Positions 25,041 through 33,700 of a DNA stretch of 64,000 bases are shown here, piece after piece (within the stretch, counting starts at the first letter, position 1; the number at the start of each line of letters is the position of its first letter). Location of the stretch: positions 129,557 through 193,556 of the forward strand of contig CALCDJ010000077.1 of NCBI GenBank assembly GCA_937900135.1, written 5' to 3'. Below the pieces are notes generated by a model. That model saw nothing but the letters and a program-made list of their open reading frames with translations, had not been told where the DNA came from and searched no databases. A program made the translations under genes and the position numbers. Source of the stretch: an uncultured Blautia sp. (GTDB lineage Bacteria; Bacillota; Clostridia; Lachnospirales; Lachnospiraceae).

Positions 25041-26889
25041 GACAGACACCTCCTCCGTAATGTTTCACTCCACAGCCGGAGCAGCGCTGGCGGCAGTTAG
25101 GAGTGACTGTTTCTGCTTTAGCCTGTTTCCATTCCCGGATGAGGAAGTCTTTGGTCACACCTGCATCAATGAAATCCCATGGAAGAATTTCATCCAGACT
25201 TCTTTCCCGAAGAGTATAGAAATCCACATCCACGTTGGTTTCGGCAAAGGCTTCCTTCCAGATTTCAAAATGGAAGTTTTCAGACCAGGCGTCATAGAGC
25301 GCGCCTTTTTCGTAAGCCTTCTGGATTACCTTGGCGCAACGGCGGTCTCCCCGCGCCAGGAAGCCTTCCAGGATTGTTACATCCGGCTCATGCCAGTTAT
25401 ATTTGATGCTGCGCTGGTTTAGCTGGGAACGGATTTCGTTTTTCACAATCTTAGCTTTTTCAATAAAGTCTTCTTCCCGGTACATGGAAGCCCACTGGAA
25501 CGGGGTAAATGGTTTGGGAACAAAGAAGGAGGTGCTGACCACAATCTGTACCTTTCCGTTTCTCTGATCCTTGGGAATTTCATAATATTCCTCTGCAATC
25601 TTTTCGGCAAGATGGGCAATGCCCTTCATATCTTCTTCTGTTTCTGTGGGAAGGCCAAGCATGAAGTAAAGTTTTACCCGGTTCCATCCGCCCTGGAATG
25701 CCTCTTTGGCACCCTGGAGAATCACTTCCTCTGTAAGACCTTTGTTAATAACATCGCGCAGACGCTGAGAACCGGCCTCCGGAGCAAAGGTCAGACTGCT
25801 CTTTTTGATATCCTGCACCTTGCTCATAACATCCAGCGCAAAGGCGTCAATACGAAGGGATGGAAGGGAAATGTTTACTGCTTTGTCCTGGAATTCGTCA
25901 ATGAGAAATTCCACCAGTTCCTTTAACTGGGAATAGTCGCTGGAACTTAAAGAACTTAAGGAAATCTCTTCGTGACCGGTGTTTTTCAGCATTTCCCGGG
26001 CAGAAGCCTTTAAGGTTTCCACATCACGCTCTCTGGTTGGACGGTAGATCATACCTGCCTGACAGAAACGGCAGCCACGGATACAGCCTCTCTGGATTTC
26101 CAGTGTCACACGATCCTGGGTAGCTTTGATAAAAGGAACCACAGGTTTTGAAATGGCATGGTATCCTTCTTCCATATGCACCACTACCTGTTTCTGAATT
26201 TTTTCCGGAACATCCGGACGGTTCGGGGCAAAGGAAGCAATGGTTCCGTCTTCCTGATAAGTGACATCATAAAAGGCAGGAACATAGATTCCGGGGATAT
26301 TAGCTGCTTTTACCAGGAACTCCTCTTTGGTTCCTCCTGCTGCCCGATTTGCCTTATAAGCATCAAACAGGGCGTCGTAAACGGTTTCGCCATCTCCGAT
26401 ATAAAACATATCAAAAAATGGTGCAATGGGTTCCGGATTATAGGCACAGGCGCCGCCGCCAATCACCAGAGGGTATTCCTCCCCGCGATCCCTGGCAAGA
26501 AGAGGCATCTGGCTTAAATCCATAAGCTGAAGTACATTGGTGTAACACATTTCATATCCAAGGGTAATGGCAAGAAAATCACATTCCTTTACAGGACGCT
26601 GGGATTCCAGGGTAAAGAGGGGAATGTTCTTCTCTCTCATCACTTGATCCAGATCCGTCCACGGGGAAAAGAGACGTTCGCACCATACGTCGTCTCTCTG
26701 GTTAAACATATCATAAAGGATCATCATGCCCAGATTGGACATACCGATTTCATAAACATCGGGAAAGGCCATGGCAACTTTGATGTCCACGTCCTCTGAT
26801 TTCATTACAGAATTAACTTCTCCGCCAATGTAGCGGGCAGATTTGTCAATCTGTAATAATATTTCATCGCTTAAAGCTAGTTTTCTCAT
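25024..26889 (-). CDS. B12-binding-type radical SAM protein, TIGR03960 family
   Basis: 621 residues. N-terminal B12-binding-like Rossmann region (about 30-190, e.g. ISNLGMMILYDMF context), then a radical SAM domain with the cluster motif C-x3-C-x2-C in RGCIRGCRFCQAG (about residue 270), and a C-terminal Cys cluster (NCRQRCSGCGVKHYGGGVC). Always paired with the TIGR03936 protein, often next to rng and L21. The reaction is unknown; an RNA or ribosome modification is a context-based guess. Confidence 0.92.
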   Translation of the reverse strand: MRKLALSDEILLQIDKSARYIGGEVNSVMKSEDVDIKVAMAFPDVYEIGMSNLGMMILYDMFNQRDDVWCERLFSPWTDLDQVMREKNIPLFTLESQRPVKECDFLAITLGYEMCYTNVLQLMDLSQMPLLARDRGEEYPLVIGGGACAYNPEPIAPFFDMFYIGDGETVYDALFDAYKANRAAGGTKEEFLVKAANIPGIYVPAFYDVTYQEDGTIASFAPNRPDVPEKIQKQVVVHMEEGYHAISKPVVPFIKATQDRVTLEIQRGCIRGCRFCQAGMIYRPTRERDVETLKASAREMLKNTGHEEISLSSLSSSDYSQLKELVEFLIDEFQDKAVNISLPSLRIDAFALDVMSKVQDIKKSSLTFAPEAGSQRLRDVINKGLTEEVILQGAKEAFQGGWNRVKLYFMLGLPTETEEDMKGIAHLAEKIAEEYYEIPKDQRNGKVQIVVSTSFFVPKPFTPFQWASMYREEDFIEKAKIVKNEIRSQLNQRSIKYNWHEPDVTILEGFLARGDRRCAKVIQKAYEKGALYDAWSENFHFEIWKEAFAETNVDVDFYTLRERSLDEILPWDFIDAGVTKDFLIREWKQAKAETVTPNCRQRCSGCGVKHYGGGVCHEGKN

Positions 26890-26962
26890 TGTATTCCTTT
26901 CTTCTTTGCATAAGCTGCATATTTTTTATACAATCCAGTACTATTAAACACGATTCAATCTT

Positions 26963-28693
26963 TCATGTCAAGGGAAACTGCTCCTCCTGCAAATTCATGT
27001 TTGAAAAATCTGCCAGCTTTACTTTGCATCGTTTCATATAACACGCAATCCCATATTTTAAAATTTTATCCACTCCGTTCTCCCGGAGTTCTTCATCATA
27101 TTTCTTTTCCTCTATCTGTTGTAGTGCCCGTTCACAAGCCTGATCAAGATTTCCGTCATTGGCGTACTTGACTTCGATAAGGATAACCGTTTCACTGTTT
27201 TCGGTTTCAACGAGGATATCGCTGTATCCTTCGCCGCTTTCCTGATTGGACGATACGTACCATTCTTCCTTCACACCCAGGATTCCAATCAGTATCCCAT
27301 GATAAAAGTTTTCCTTACTTGCTTTTTTCACAAACGTATCCCGGATACTGATGGTCTTTTTCAGGTAGCTCTCAAAAATTTCTCCTACCGTCGTTTCTTC
27401 ACCGTTTTTCAGGGCATCACAGAATCGGCTTAATGTATCGCCATCCTTTGCAACGCTCTCTTTAAAGTATTCCATGATCTGTGTTTCAAAAATATCCCGG
27501 ACTTCCAGATTCGGTATTGCAAGTTTATACCGTTTTGCATCAACCCTTCCACGCTGTGTTAAATATCCCGTCATAAACAACAGACTCCAGACGTTCTCTA
27601 CCGACTGATACATTTCCGGATAGATAAGCTCCTGATGAATCTCTTTTATGATTTCCTCTCCGGCAAGCAGAGTTTCAATCTCACGCCTGGTTTTAAAATT
27701 ACCGGACATTTGAATGAATTTCCTGACGGCATCATTACTGCTGGTGTTGATCCAATAATTTTCCGGAAAAGAATCCGCATGGTCTTTTAATTTATCACAG
27801 TAATTCAATACATCCCAGGGGCAGTACACTTCCACGCTGCCAAACTGATACCCGTCATACCAGTTCTTTACTTCTTCATAATGATCCTCGATTTCATAAT
27901 ACTTCAGCATTTCTCTTACTTCCGTATCTGTAAAACCGAAATATTCATCATACCGTTCATCTGTAATGGACAATACTTTCAGGTTATTAAGTCCCGTAAA
28001 GATACTTTCTTTTGAAATACGCATGCATCCTGTCATTACTGCAAATTTCAGGCTGTCATTTGTTTTCAATGCCTGTTCCAATAAACTACGGATTAAAAAG
28101 ATCATCTGATCATAATACCCGTTTTCAAATGCTTTTGCTAATGGAACATCATACTCATCAATCAGAAGAACTACTTTTGTTCCGTAATGTTTTTCCAATA
28201 ATTCCGATAATATTTTCAATCCGCTGCAAAATACAGCTTTACTCATTCCGCTATCTAAAAGTTTCTTATATTCTGACTTGTCATAATCACTTAAGGCATC
28301 ACTCTCCAAAAGAAACTGCATTTTACCTGCTACATTCTTCATAATCTGAACCGCAAAATCAAATGCATCCTCATAAGTGGCTGCATTGATTCCTTTCAGA
28401 GAAATGGAAATAACCGGATATTTCCCCATATACTCTTCACACAGTTTTTTATTTTTTGAAATTTCCAATCCATCATAGATACTCTGGTCTCTCTCTATGG
28501 AAAAAAAGTGCTCCAGCATACTCATATTTAAGGTTTTCCCAAAGCGTCTTGGTCTGGTAAAAAGATTTACCATTCCACCGTTACGGATCAGTTCTGAAAT
28601 CAACCCCGTCTTATCCACATAATAATAGTTATCGTTAATAATCTGCTCAAAATTTTCCAATCCTACCGGAAGGCGTTTCTTTTCTTCACCCAT
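26963..28693 (-). CDS. AAA-ATPase-like protein with PD-(D/E)XK nuclease-like domain
   Basis: 576 residues. N-terminal AAA-ATPase_like domain with a divergent Walker A (RPRRFGKT, about 47-54) and Walker B (VVLLIDEYD), and a C-terminal PDDEXK_9-type domain with YSDILVE...ILIEVKYAN, keeping D-x(n)-E-x-K. ATG 28693 follows GGAG; an in-frame GTG at 28702 is less well placed. This family is abundant and multicopy in gut Clostridia and Bacteroidetes, and no function is proven. It stands alone, between the radical SAM operon and a divergent two-component system, and looks like a lineage-specific insertion. Confidence 0.87.
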   Translation of the reverse strand: MGEEKKRLPVGLENFEQIINDNYYYVDKTGLISELIRNGGMVNLFTRPRRFGKTLNMSMLEHFFSIERDQSIYDGLEISKNKKLCEEYMGKYPVISISLKGINAATYEDAFDFAVQIMKNVAGKMQFLLESDALSDYDKSEYKKLLDSGMSKAVFCSGLKILSELLEKHYGTKVVLLIDEYDVPLAKAFENGYYDQMIFLIRSLLEQALKTNDSLKFAVMTGCMRISKESIFTGLNNLKVLSITDERYDEYFGFTDTEVREMLKYYEIEDHYEEVKNWYDGYQFGSVEVYCPWDVLNYCDKLKDHADSFPENYWINTSSNDAVRKFIQMSGNFKTRREIETLLAGEEIIKEIHQELIYPEMYQSVENVWSLLFMTGYLTQRGRVDAKRYKLAIPNLEVRDIFETQIMEYFKESVAKDGDTLSRFCDALKNGEETTVGEIFESYLKKTISIRDTFVKKASKENFYHGILIGILGVKEEWYVSSNQESGEGYSDILVETENSETVILIEVKYANDGNLDQACERALQQIEEKKYDEELRENGVDKILKYGIACYMKRCKVKLADFSNMNLQEEQFPLT

Positions 28694-28831
28694 GTTATTC
28701 ACACTCCTTCTCTGCTGGTTTTATTATAACAAAGATCCGTACAAAAGCCTATACCTAACATTTCTCTTTCGGTTTCCACACGACAGTTACTGTAAACGTG
28801 GGTTGAATGGTTTCTCTTATTGGGGATTGTA

Positions 28832-28859
28832 TTGACAAGGTAAATAAAATTTATACAAT
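28832..28859 (+). promoter_or_regulatory. Promoter of the two-component system
   Basis: -35 TTGACA (28832-28837, perfect), 16-bp spacer, -10 TACAAT (28854-28859). The leader to the response regulator is about 125 nt. The rest of the 290-bp gap (28703-28991) holds this promoter and the inverted repeat described separately. Confidence 0.65.
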
Positions 28860-28923
28860 AATATCTGCATGGATGTAGATTTGAGGATTTTTGTCCGGAT
28901 CTAGGGACGATGCCGCAGATATT
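28860..28923 (+). other. Inverted repeat in the leader of the two-component system
   Basis: AATATCTGC (28860-28868) and GCAGATATT (28915-28923) are perfect 9-bp inverted repeats 46 nt apart; the interior holds GTCC/GGAC. A run of nine T (28930-28938) follows within 7 nt of the right arm. The left arm starts immediately after the -10. It could be an attenuator, an operator for a dimer binding two half-sites, or an RNA structure. Nothing known was recognised. Confidence 0.5.
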
Positions 28924-28991
28924 ACGGAGTTTTTTTTTGATAAAAAGTTGAAAATTACCAGGTATACTTTGAAAAAAGGAGATGTTAGAGT

Positions 28992-29666
28992 ATGGAAGCC
29001 TGTATTTTGATCGTGGACGACGAGCTGGATATTGTAAATATGCTGGCAGATTTTTTTTCGGGAAAAGGATATCGCATCCTGACTGCTTCAAGTGGTGAGA
29101 AGGCCATCCAACAGGCGGAACGAAAACCGGATCTTATTTTGCTGGATATTCAAATGCCGGGAATGGATGGGCTGACGGTCTGTAAACGCATACGGGATTA
29201 TATATCCTGTCCGATTCTGTTCTTAACTGCCCGTATTGAAGATGCTGACAAAGTCAAAGGATTTGCAGCTGGCGGGGATGACTATATTGTAAAGCCTTTC
29301 TCCCTTGTGGAACTGGAAGTAAGGGTAAAGGCTCATCTGAGAAGGGAAGCCAGACACAGCGATTCCTCTTCTGTTAAATTTGCGGAGGAATTAACCATTG
29401 ATTACGGGCAGCATTGTGTGTTCTGTAAGGGACAACCTCTTGTTCTTGCAAAAAAAGAATTCCAGATTGTAGAACTGCTGTCCCAAAATCCAGGGCAGGT
29501 CTTTGATAAAGAACGCATCTACGAAAAGATCTGGGGCTATGACAGCGAAGGAAACAGCAGTGTGGTAGCGGAACATATCCGCAGGATCAGAACAAAGCTT
29601 GCCTGTCTCACAGAAAAAACGTACATTGAAACCGTTTGGGGGGTGGGATATAAATGGGTAAAATAA
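28992..29666 (+). CDS. OmpR-family response regulator
   Basis: 224 residues. Receiver domain (1-118) with acidic pocket near residues 9-10, phospho-acceptor D52 (LILLDIQMPG) and K in DDYIVKPF; C-terminal winged helix (about 128-222) ending ETVWGVGYKW. Paired with the downstream histidine kinase (13-bp overlap) and an ABC transporter, an arrangement common for antimicrobial peptide sensing and detoxification; that role is inferred. Confidence 0.94.
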   Translation: MEACILIVDDELDIVNMLADFFSGKGYRILTASSGEKAIQQAERKPDLILLDIQMPGMDGLTVCKRIRDYISCPILFLTARIEDADKVKGFAAGGDDYIVKPFSLVELEVRVKAHLRREARHSDSSSVKFAEELTIDYGQHCVFCKGQPLVLAKKEFQIVELLSQNPGQVFDKERIYEKIWGYDSEGNSSVVAEHIRRIRTKLACLTEKTYIETVWGVGYKWVK

Positions 29667-30841
29667 GACAGATAGAAAAAAATCTGTCCTTGAAAAAAAG
29701 CATTGTATGTTACATCGGGGTGTTTGTTGCGCTTGCCATTGCATTCAGCGTATCCACCGCTGCGATCTGTAATTATACAGCAGGGGAAATTAACAAAAAC
29801 TATCCGCCCACAGGAGAAAAATATTATCTCACCAATCAAAAAGGAGAACGACTGGGGGAAGGCACTTATATTTATCAAAACAGAGCCCCATTAAGTGAAA
29901 GGGATGAAAGACTGCTGGATGTTCTGGATATACTTCCTGTAATTGCGGCACCCCTTTATTCTTTTGGGGGAATTCTGGCGGTGGCTTTTTTCTTTTATCG
30001 CAATAAATTAAAGGAACCCCTTGCAAGGCTGCAGGAGGCATCAGAAAAAATATCCCGAAATGAGCTGGATTTTCAGTTAGATTACCATTCCAGAGACGAA
30101 ATGGGACAGCTTTGCGCATCCTTTGAGTTTATGCGCAAGACTCTTGCCTCTAATTTTTCTGAGATCTGGAGACAGATGGAAGAACGGAAACAGCTTAATG
30201 CGGCATTTGCCCATGACCTACGTACTCCTCTTACTGTGCTGAAGGGATATAATGAACTGCTACAGACCAGCGGGGACTCTAAGACCAGAAATACAGCTGT
30301 TACAATGGGAAGACATATCCAGCGGCTGGAACGATATGTGGACAGCATGAGTCATCTTCGCAGGCTGGAGGATGCCAGCCCCCAGTATGCAGAAACAGAT
30401 ATGGGCAAGCTTCTTGATACGTTCAAGGAAAGTACCGGAATATTATGCGAACAAAAGAAGGCTGCTCTGAAATGGGAGAAGCATCTGATAAGCTCCCGGG
30501 CCTGCCTGGATGAAGCCTTTCTTTCTCAGGTATATCAGAACCTGATTTCCAATGCACTGCGTTATGCAAAAAAAGAAGTTTGTGTTGTTTTTTCTCAGAC
30601 GGAGAAAGGGATCATTTTAACCGTATCCGATGATGAACCGGGATTTTCCCAAGAAGTTCTGAAAAAAGCAGCAAATCCCTATTTTACAGAGGAAGAAAAT
30701 CGTACGGAACATTTCGGATTGGGATTGTATATTTGTAAACTTTTATGTGAGCATCATGGAGGCTGGCTGAGGATAGAAAATGGAGCCCAAGGAGCAAAAC
30801 TTACGGCTTGTTTCAGTATTCAAATTGTAGATAAAAAGTAG
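29654..30841 (+). CDS. Sensor histidine kinase
   Basis: 395 residues. Two membrane segments (about 17-40 and 94-115) flank a short extracytoplasmic sensor of about 50 residues, then HAMP (about 115-165), DHp with the phospho-His in FAHDLRTPLTVL, and HATPase (about 250-390) with N-box QNLISNALRYA, a divergent G1 (DDEPGF rather than DNGPG) and HFGLGLYICK. Small sensor loop resembles the intramembrane-type kinases of peptide-antibiotic resistance modules. Overlaps the response regulator by 13 bp. Confidence 0.93.
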   Translation: MGKIRQIEKNLSLKKSIVCYIGVFVALAIAFSVSTAAICNYTAGEINKNYPPTGEKYYLTNQKGERLGEGTYIYQNRAPLSERDERLLDVLDILPVIAAPLYSFGGILAVAFFFYRNKLKEPLARLQEASEKISRNELDFQLDYHSRDEMGQLCASFEFMRKTLASNFSEIWRQMEERKQLNAAFAHDLRTPLTVLKGYNELLQTSGDSKTRNTAVTMGRHIQRLERYVDSMSHLRRLEDASPQYAETDMGKLLDTFKESTGILCEQKKAALKWEKHLISSRACLDEAFLSQVYQNLISNALRYAKKEVCVVFSQTEKGIILTVSDDEPGFSQEVLKKAANPYFTEEENRTEHFGLGLYICKLLCEHHGGWLRIENGAQGAKLTACFSIQIVDKK

Positions 30842-30854
30842 AAAATGATTCGAT

Positions 30855-30888
30855 ATACTCTCTGTGTAAACATGCAGAGAGTATTTTT
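30855..30888 (+). terminator. Terminator after the histidine kinase
   Basis: Stem ATACTCTCTG (30855-30864) with CAGAGAGTAT (30875-30884), 10-nt loop, followed by TTTTT (30884-30888). Because the ABC transporter genes follow on the same strand, it probably separates their expression from the kinase, at least in part. Confidence 0.75.
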
Positions 30889-30962
30889 GTTGATTAGGAA
30901 AGTAGTACATTCTGTATTGACCTTATGGAAGGCTTTACTCTCTGTCAGGAAAGGAGTTTTTT

Positions 30963-31697
30963 ATGGAACTAAAAACGATTCAGCTGACAAAGAAATTTGG
31001 AACAAAAACTGTGGTAGACCATGTAGATCTTACGTTATCCAATGGATTCTATGGTTTGCTTGGGGCAAATGGCGCGGGGAAAACCACATTGATGCGTTTG
31101 CTTTGTAACCTTCAATCTCCCACTTCTGGAAACATACTTCTGAATGGAAAACCCATCTCCCATCTCGGAGAAACCTATGGAAATCTGTTGGGATATCTGC
31201 CCCAGCATTTTGGGTATTATCCGGATTTTACCGCATGGGAATTTCTTATGTATGTGGCAGCTTTAAAGGGTTTGAATGAGAAACAGGCAGGGATGAGAAT
31301 TTCTCAACTGTTGGAAGCCGTTACGCTCTCGGAAAAAAGCCATGATAAGATCAAAACCTATTCCGGAGGGATGAAGCAGCGCTTGGGAATTGCACAGGCC
31401 ATGCTAAATGCTCCCCGCATTCTTATTTTGGATGAACCCACAGCAGGACTTGACCCAAAGGAACGGGTACGTTTTCGTCATCTGCTTCAGGAATTTTCCA
31501 AAGATCGGATTGTGATCTTATCCACTCATATTGTTTCTGATGTGGAAGCTCTTGCAGAGAAAATCATTATAATGAAAACAGGAAAGATTTGTTACTTTGG
31601 AGAACCTCCTATAGGGTACGGTTCGTCAGATACACTGGAAGATTTATACTTACGTTATTTTAAGGAGGAAGAAAATGAAACCATTGATCTTATTTGA
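30963..31697 (+). CDS. ABC transporter ATP-binding protein
   Basis: 244 residues. Walker A GANGAGKTT, Q-loop around LPQHFGYY, signature YSGGMKQRLGIAQAML, Walker B ILILDEPTAGLDP, H in STHIV. Start ATG 30963 follows AAAGGAG. It resembles BcrA-type peptide-resistance or lantibiotic-immunity ATPases by order of genes and size, but the substrate is not shown. The permease starts 23 bp before its end. Confidence 0.93.
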   Translation: MELKTIQLTKKFGTKTVVDHVDLTLSNGFYGLLGANGAGKTTLMRLLCNLQSPTSGNILLNGKPISHLGETYGNLLGYLPQHFGYYPDFTAWEFLMYVAALKGLNEKQAGMRISQLLEAVTLSEKSHDKIKTYSGGMKQRLGIAQAMLNAPRILILDEPTAGLDPKERVRFRHLLQEFSKDRIVILSTHIVSDVEALAEKIIIMKTGKICYFGEPPIGYGSSDTLEDLYLRYFKEEENETIDLI

Positions 31698-32751
31698 ACT
31701 GCGTAAAATCATAAAAAAACCTGCCGCTGTCGTAGCGATCCTTGGTATATTTTTCCTGTCGTTTCTGCTATCTTTTTCTACCTTTCATAACATGTATGCC
31801 TTTGACGGAAAACACGCAGAAGGTACCGGAAAAAAAGCGGTACAAATTGACAAGGAGGTGGCCAGAAAATATGAGGGGATTCTGACAGATGAAAAAGTGC
31901 AAAGAATCATGAAGGAATATCATCCTGTCCACGATCTTCGGGGGATGAATGCAAAATATCTGTATAACAATGCCCTTCAATCTGCTGTTTTTTACCGTTT
32001 TTCTGATATGGACGGCAACTGGAATGGAACAATGGTAGCGGAAGTATTTGGAAATCAAGAGATAAAAGTCGGATATATCAATGGATGGCTTAGTATGGAG
32101 AAAGGGATGGCAAAGGTTTTTATTTTTTTGGATTTTGTGCTGATGTTTCTTCTGGCTCCTGTATTTTCCAGGGAATACGGCGGGATGGATCAGATTCTCT
32201 TTACCAGCAGATATGGGAAGACAAAGTGCGTTGCTGCGAAGGTAACGGCAAGTATACTGGTTGCCCTTTTTCTGACTTTCTTGACGGTGGGATGGAATCT
32301 GTTGCTGGGGTTGTTCTTTTATGGAACAGAGGGCCTGGACTGCTCCATTCTTTTGGCTCCTCTGGAGTTTTCTGAAGGTTATATTCCCTTTCCTCTTACC
32401 TGTGGTACGGTATTAGCCTATCAGATTCTTCTGGCTTTTCTGGGAAGTGTGAGTGTTGCAGGAATTACGCTGATGATATCCACGCTCTGTAAAAATCAGA
32501 TGTTTACGCTGGCTTCTTCAGCTGTGGTGTATCTTTTGCCCTTGATGCTTCCGGTTTCAGAATCCTCTCCCCTGTACCGGCTGGTGGTGCTAATGCCTAT
32601 GTATTATGCCCAATATATTTCCCTGATGTCGGTGGAACAGATAGAAAACGGCCTTCTTTATGCTGTTTGGGCGGTACCGGTGACCATGCTTTTTCTGGCG
32701 GCAGGAACTTTTATCGCTCCTAAGATCTTTGCCAGACATGAGGTTTTCTGA
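31675..32751 (+). CDS. ABC-2-type transporter permease
   Basis: 358 residues. First membrane helix at about 15-37, then a polar extracytoplasmic domain of about 100 residues (DGKHAEGTGKKAVQIDKE onward), then five hydrophobic segments. Pairs with the overlapping ATPase. Sequence is weakly conserved, so the family is assigned by topology and context. Likely an export or immunity function controlled by the adjacent two-component system (inference). Confidence 0.82.
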   Translation: MKPLILFELRKIIKKPAAVVAILGIFFLSFLLSFSTFHNMYAFDGKHAEGTGKKAVQIDKEVARKYEGILTDEKVQRIMKEYHPVHDLRGMNAKYLYNNALQSAVFYRFSDMDGNWNGTMVAEVFGNQEIKVGYINGWLSMEKGMAKVFIFLDFVLMFLLAPVFSREYGGMDQILFTSRYGKTKCVAAKVTASILVALFLTFLTVGWNLLLGLFFYGTEGLDCSILLAPLEFSEGYIPFPLTCGTVLAYQILLAFLGSVSVAGITLMISTLCKNQMFTLASSAVVYLLPLMLPVSESSPLYRLVVLMPMYYAQYISLMSVEQIENGLLYAVWAVPVTMLFLAAGTFIAPKIFARHEVF

Positions 32752-32817
32752 CAGAAAGTTTCATAAAAAAATAAGATAAAATATTTTTCAAAAAAACTGG
32801 AAGATTTCTAAAAAAAA

Positions 32818-32826
32818 TGCTATACT
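32818..32826 (+). promoter_or_regulatory. Candidate folate-operon promoter (extended -10)
   Basis: Extended -10 TGC-TATACT (TATACT at 32821-32826) with only a weak -35 at 32798-32803 (TGGAAG), about 60 nt upstream of the riboswitch. Other positions are possible in this AT-rich stretch. Confidence 0.4.
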
Positions 32827-32886
32827 TTTCCAGAAGGACAGTGAAATCCCAAAAGGAATTGCTGTTCAGAAAAAATAAATAATCGA

Positions 32887-32994
32887 TGCAAAATAGGATT
32901 TCATGCGTTAAGTGTTCCGTGGATGGGGAGTTGCCGCAGAAACGAAAAACCAGAGTCAGTGATGGTTTACGATATGAGATTCGCACCCGTTGCA
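32887..32994 (+). ncRNA. Tetrahydrofolate (THF) riboswitch
   Basis: Matches the class I THF riboswitch in order and spacing. P1 is TGCAA (32887-32891) with TTGCA (32990-32994). P2 is GGATTTCAT with ATGAGATTC, all Watson-Crick or wobble pairs. The conserved GCGTTAAGTG is at 32905-32914, followed by P3 (TTCCGTGG with CCGCAGAA) enclosing the loop ATGGGGAGTTG, then conserved ACGAA at 32942-32946, an extra hairpin, and the 3' part GATTCGCACCCG. It lies upstream of the folate operon, where this class is known to occur, and would repress it when reduced folate is abundant. Confidence 0.88.
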
Positions 32995-33060
32995 AACACA
33001 GATGCTTACATCTCGATTGTGAAGGGATACGTCATTATTTATTCCAGATGCTCTTTCACA

Positions 33061-33117
33061 TCGGGATGTTTTTTGTGGTACAGAAATCTAAACCTGGAAC
33101 AAAAGCCCGCATCCCGA
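33061..33117 (+). promoter_or_regulatory. Likely expression-platform hairpin of the THF riboswitch
   Basis: TCGGGATG (33061-33068) pairs perfectly with CATCCCGA (33110-33117). A T6 run directly follows the left arm and a short ACAT-CGGG-ATGT hairpin before it could act as an alternative terminator, so the two structures may be mutually exclusive. The right arm ends 14 nt before the folE ribosome binding site. The mechanism (termination or translation) is not determined. Confidence 0.5.
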
Positions 33118-33145
33118 AAATCTAAACACAGGAGGTACGAGCTTT

Positions 33146-33700
33146 ATGGACTATGAAAAAATCAAAGAAGGTGTCCGGCTGATGCTGGAAGGAATCGGTG
33201 AGGACATCACACGAGAAGGGTTACTGGAAACTCCGGATCGTATTGCAAAAATGTGCAGTCAGATTTACGGAGGACTGTCTGAAGATCCAGGGGTACATTT
33301 GGGCAAACAGTTTACAGCTACAGAAAACAATATGGTGCTGGAAAAGGATATTACTTTTTATTCCACCTGTGAACATCACTTACTGCCCTTTTATGGAAAA
33401 GCACATGTGGCCTATATCCCCAACGGTCGTGTGGCAGGTTTAAGTAAACTGGCGAGAACGGTGGAGGTATTTGCCCGCCGCCCACAGATTCAGGAGAATA
33501 TGACAGCGCAGATTGCAGATACCATGGAAACTTATCTGAAACCAAAGGGAATTATGATTATGATTGAGGCAGAACATATGTGTATGACCATGCGCGGGGT
33601 TCAGAAGCCAGGCACAAAAACGGTTACTACTGTGGTGAGGGGAGCCTTTGCGGAAGATTTCCTGCTTCAGCAGTCCTTCTACCAGATGGTGCGGTCATGA
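33146..33700 (+). CDS. folE: GTP cyclohydrolase I
   Basis: 184 residues, class IA. Converts GTP to 7,8-dihydroneopterin triphosphate, the first step of folate synthesis. Zn ligands C75 and H78 (STCEHHLLPFYG) and C146 (EHMCMTMRG) are present, as is VAGLSKLAR. Start ATG 33146 follows GGAGG. First gene of folE-HD-folP-folBK behind the THF riboswitch; its stop overlaps the next start as ATGA. Confidence 0.98.
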   Translation: MDYEKIKEGVRLMLEGIGEDITREGLLETPDRIAKMCSQIYGGLSEDPGVHLGKQFTATENNMVLEKDITFYSTCEHHLLPFYGKAHVAYIPNGRVAGLSKLARTVEVFARRPQIQENMTAQIADTMETYLKPKGIMIMIEAEHMCMTMRGVQKPGTKTVTTVVRGAFAEDFLLQQSFYQMVRS

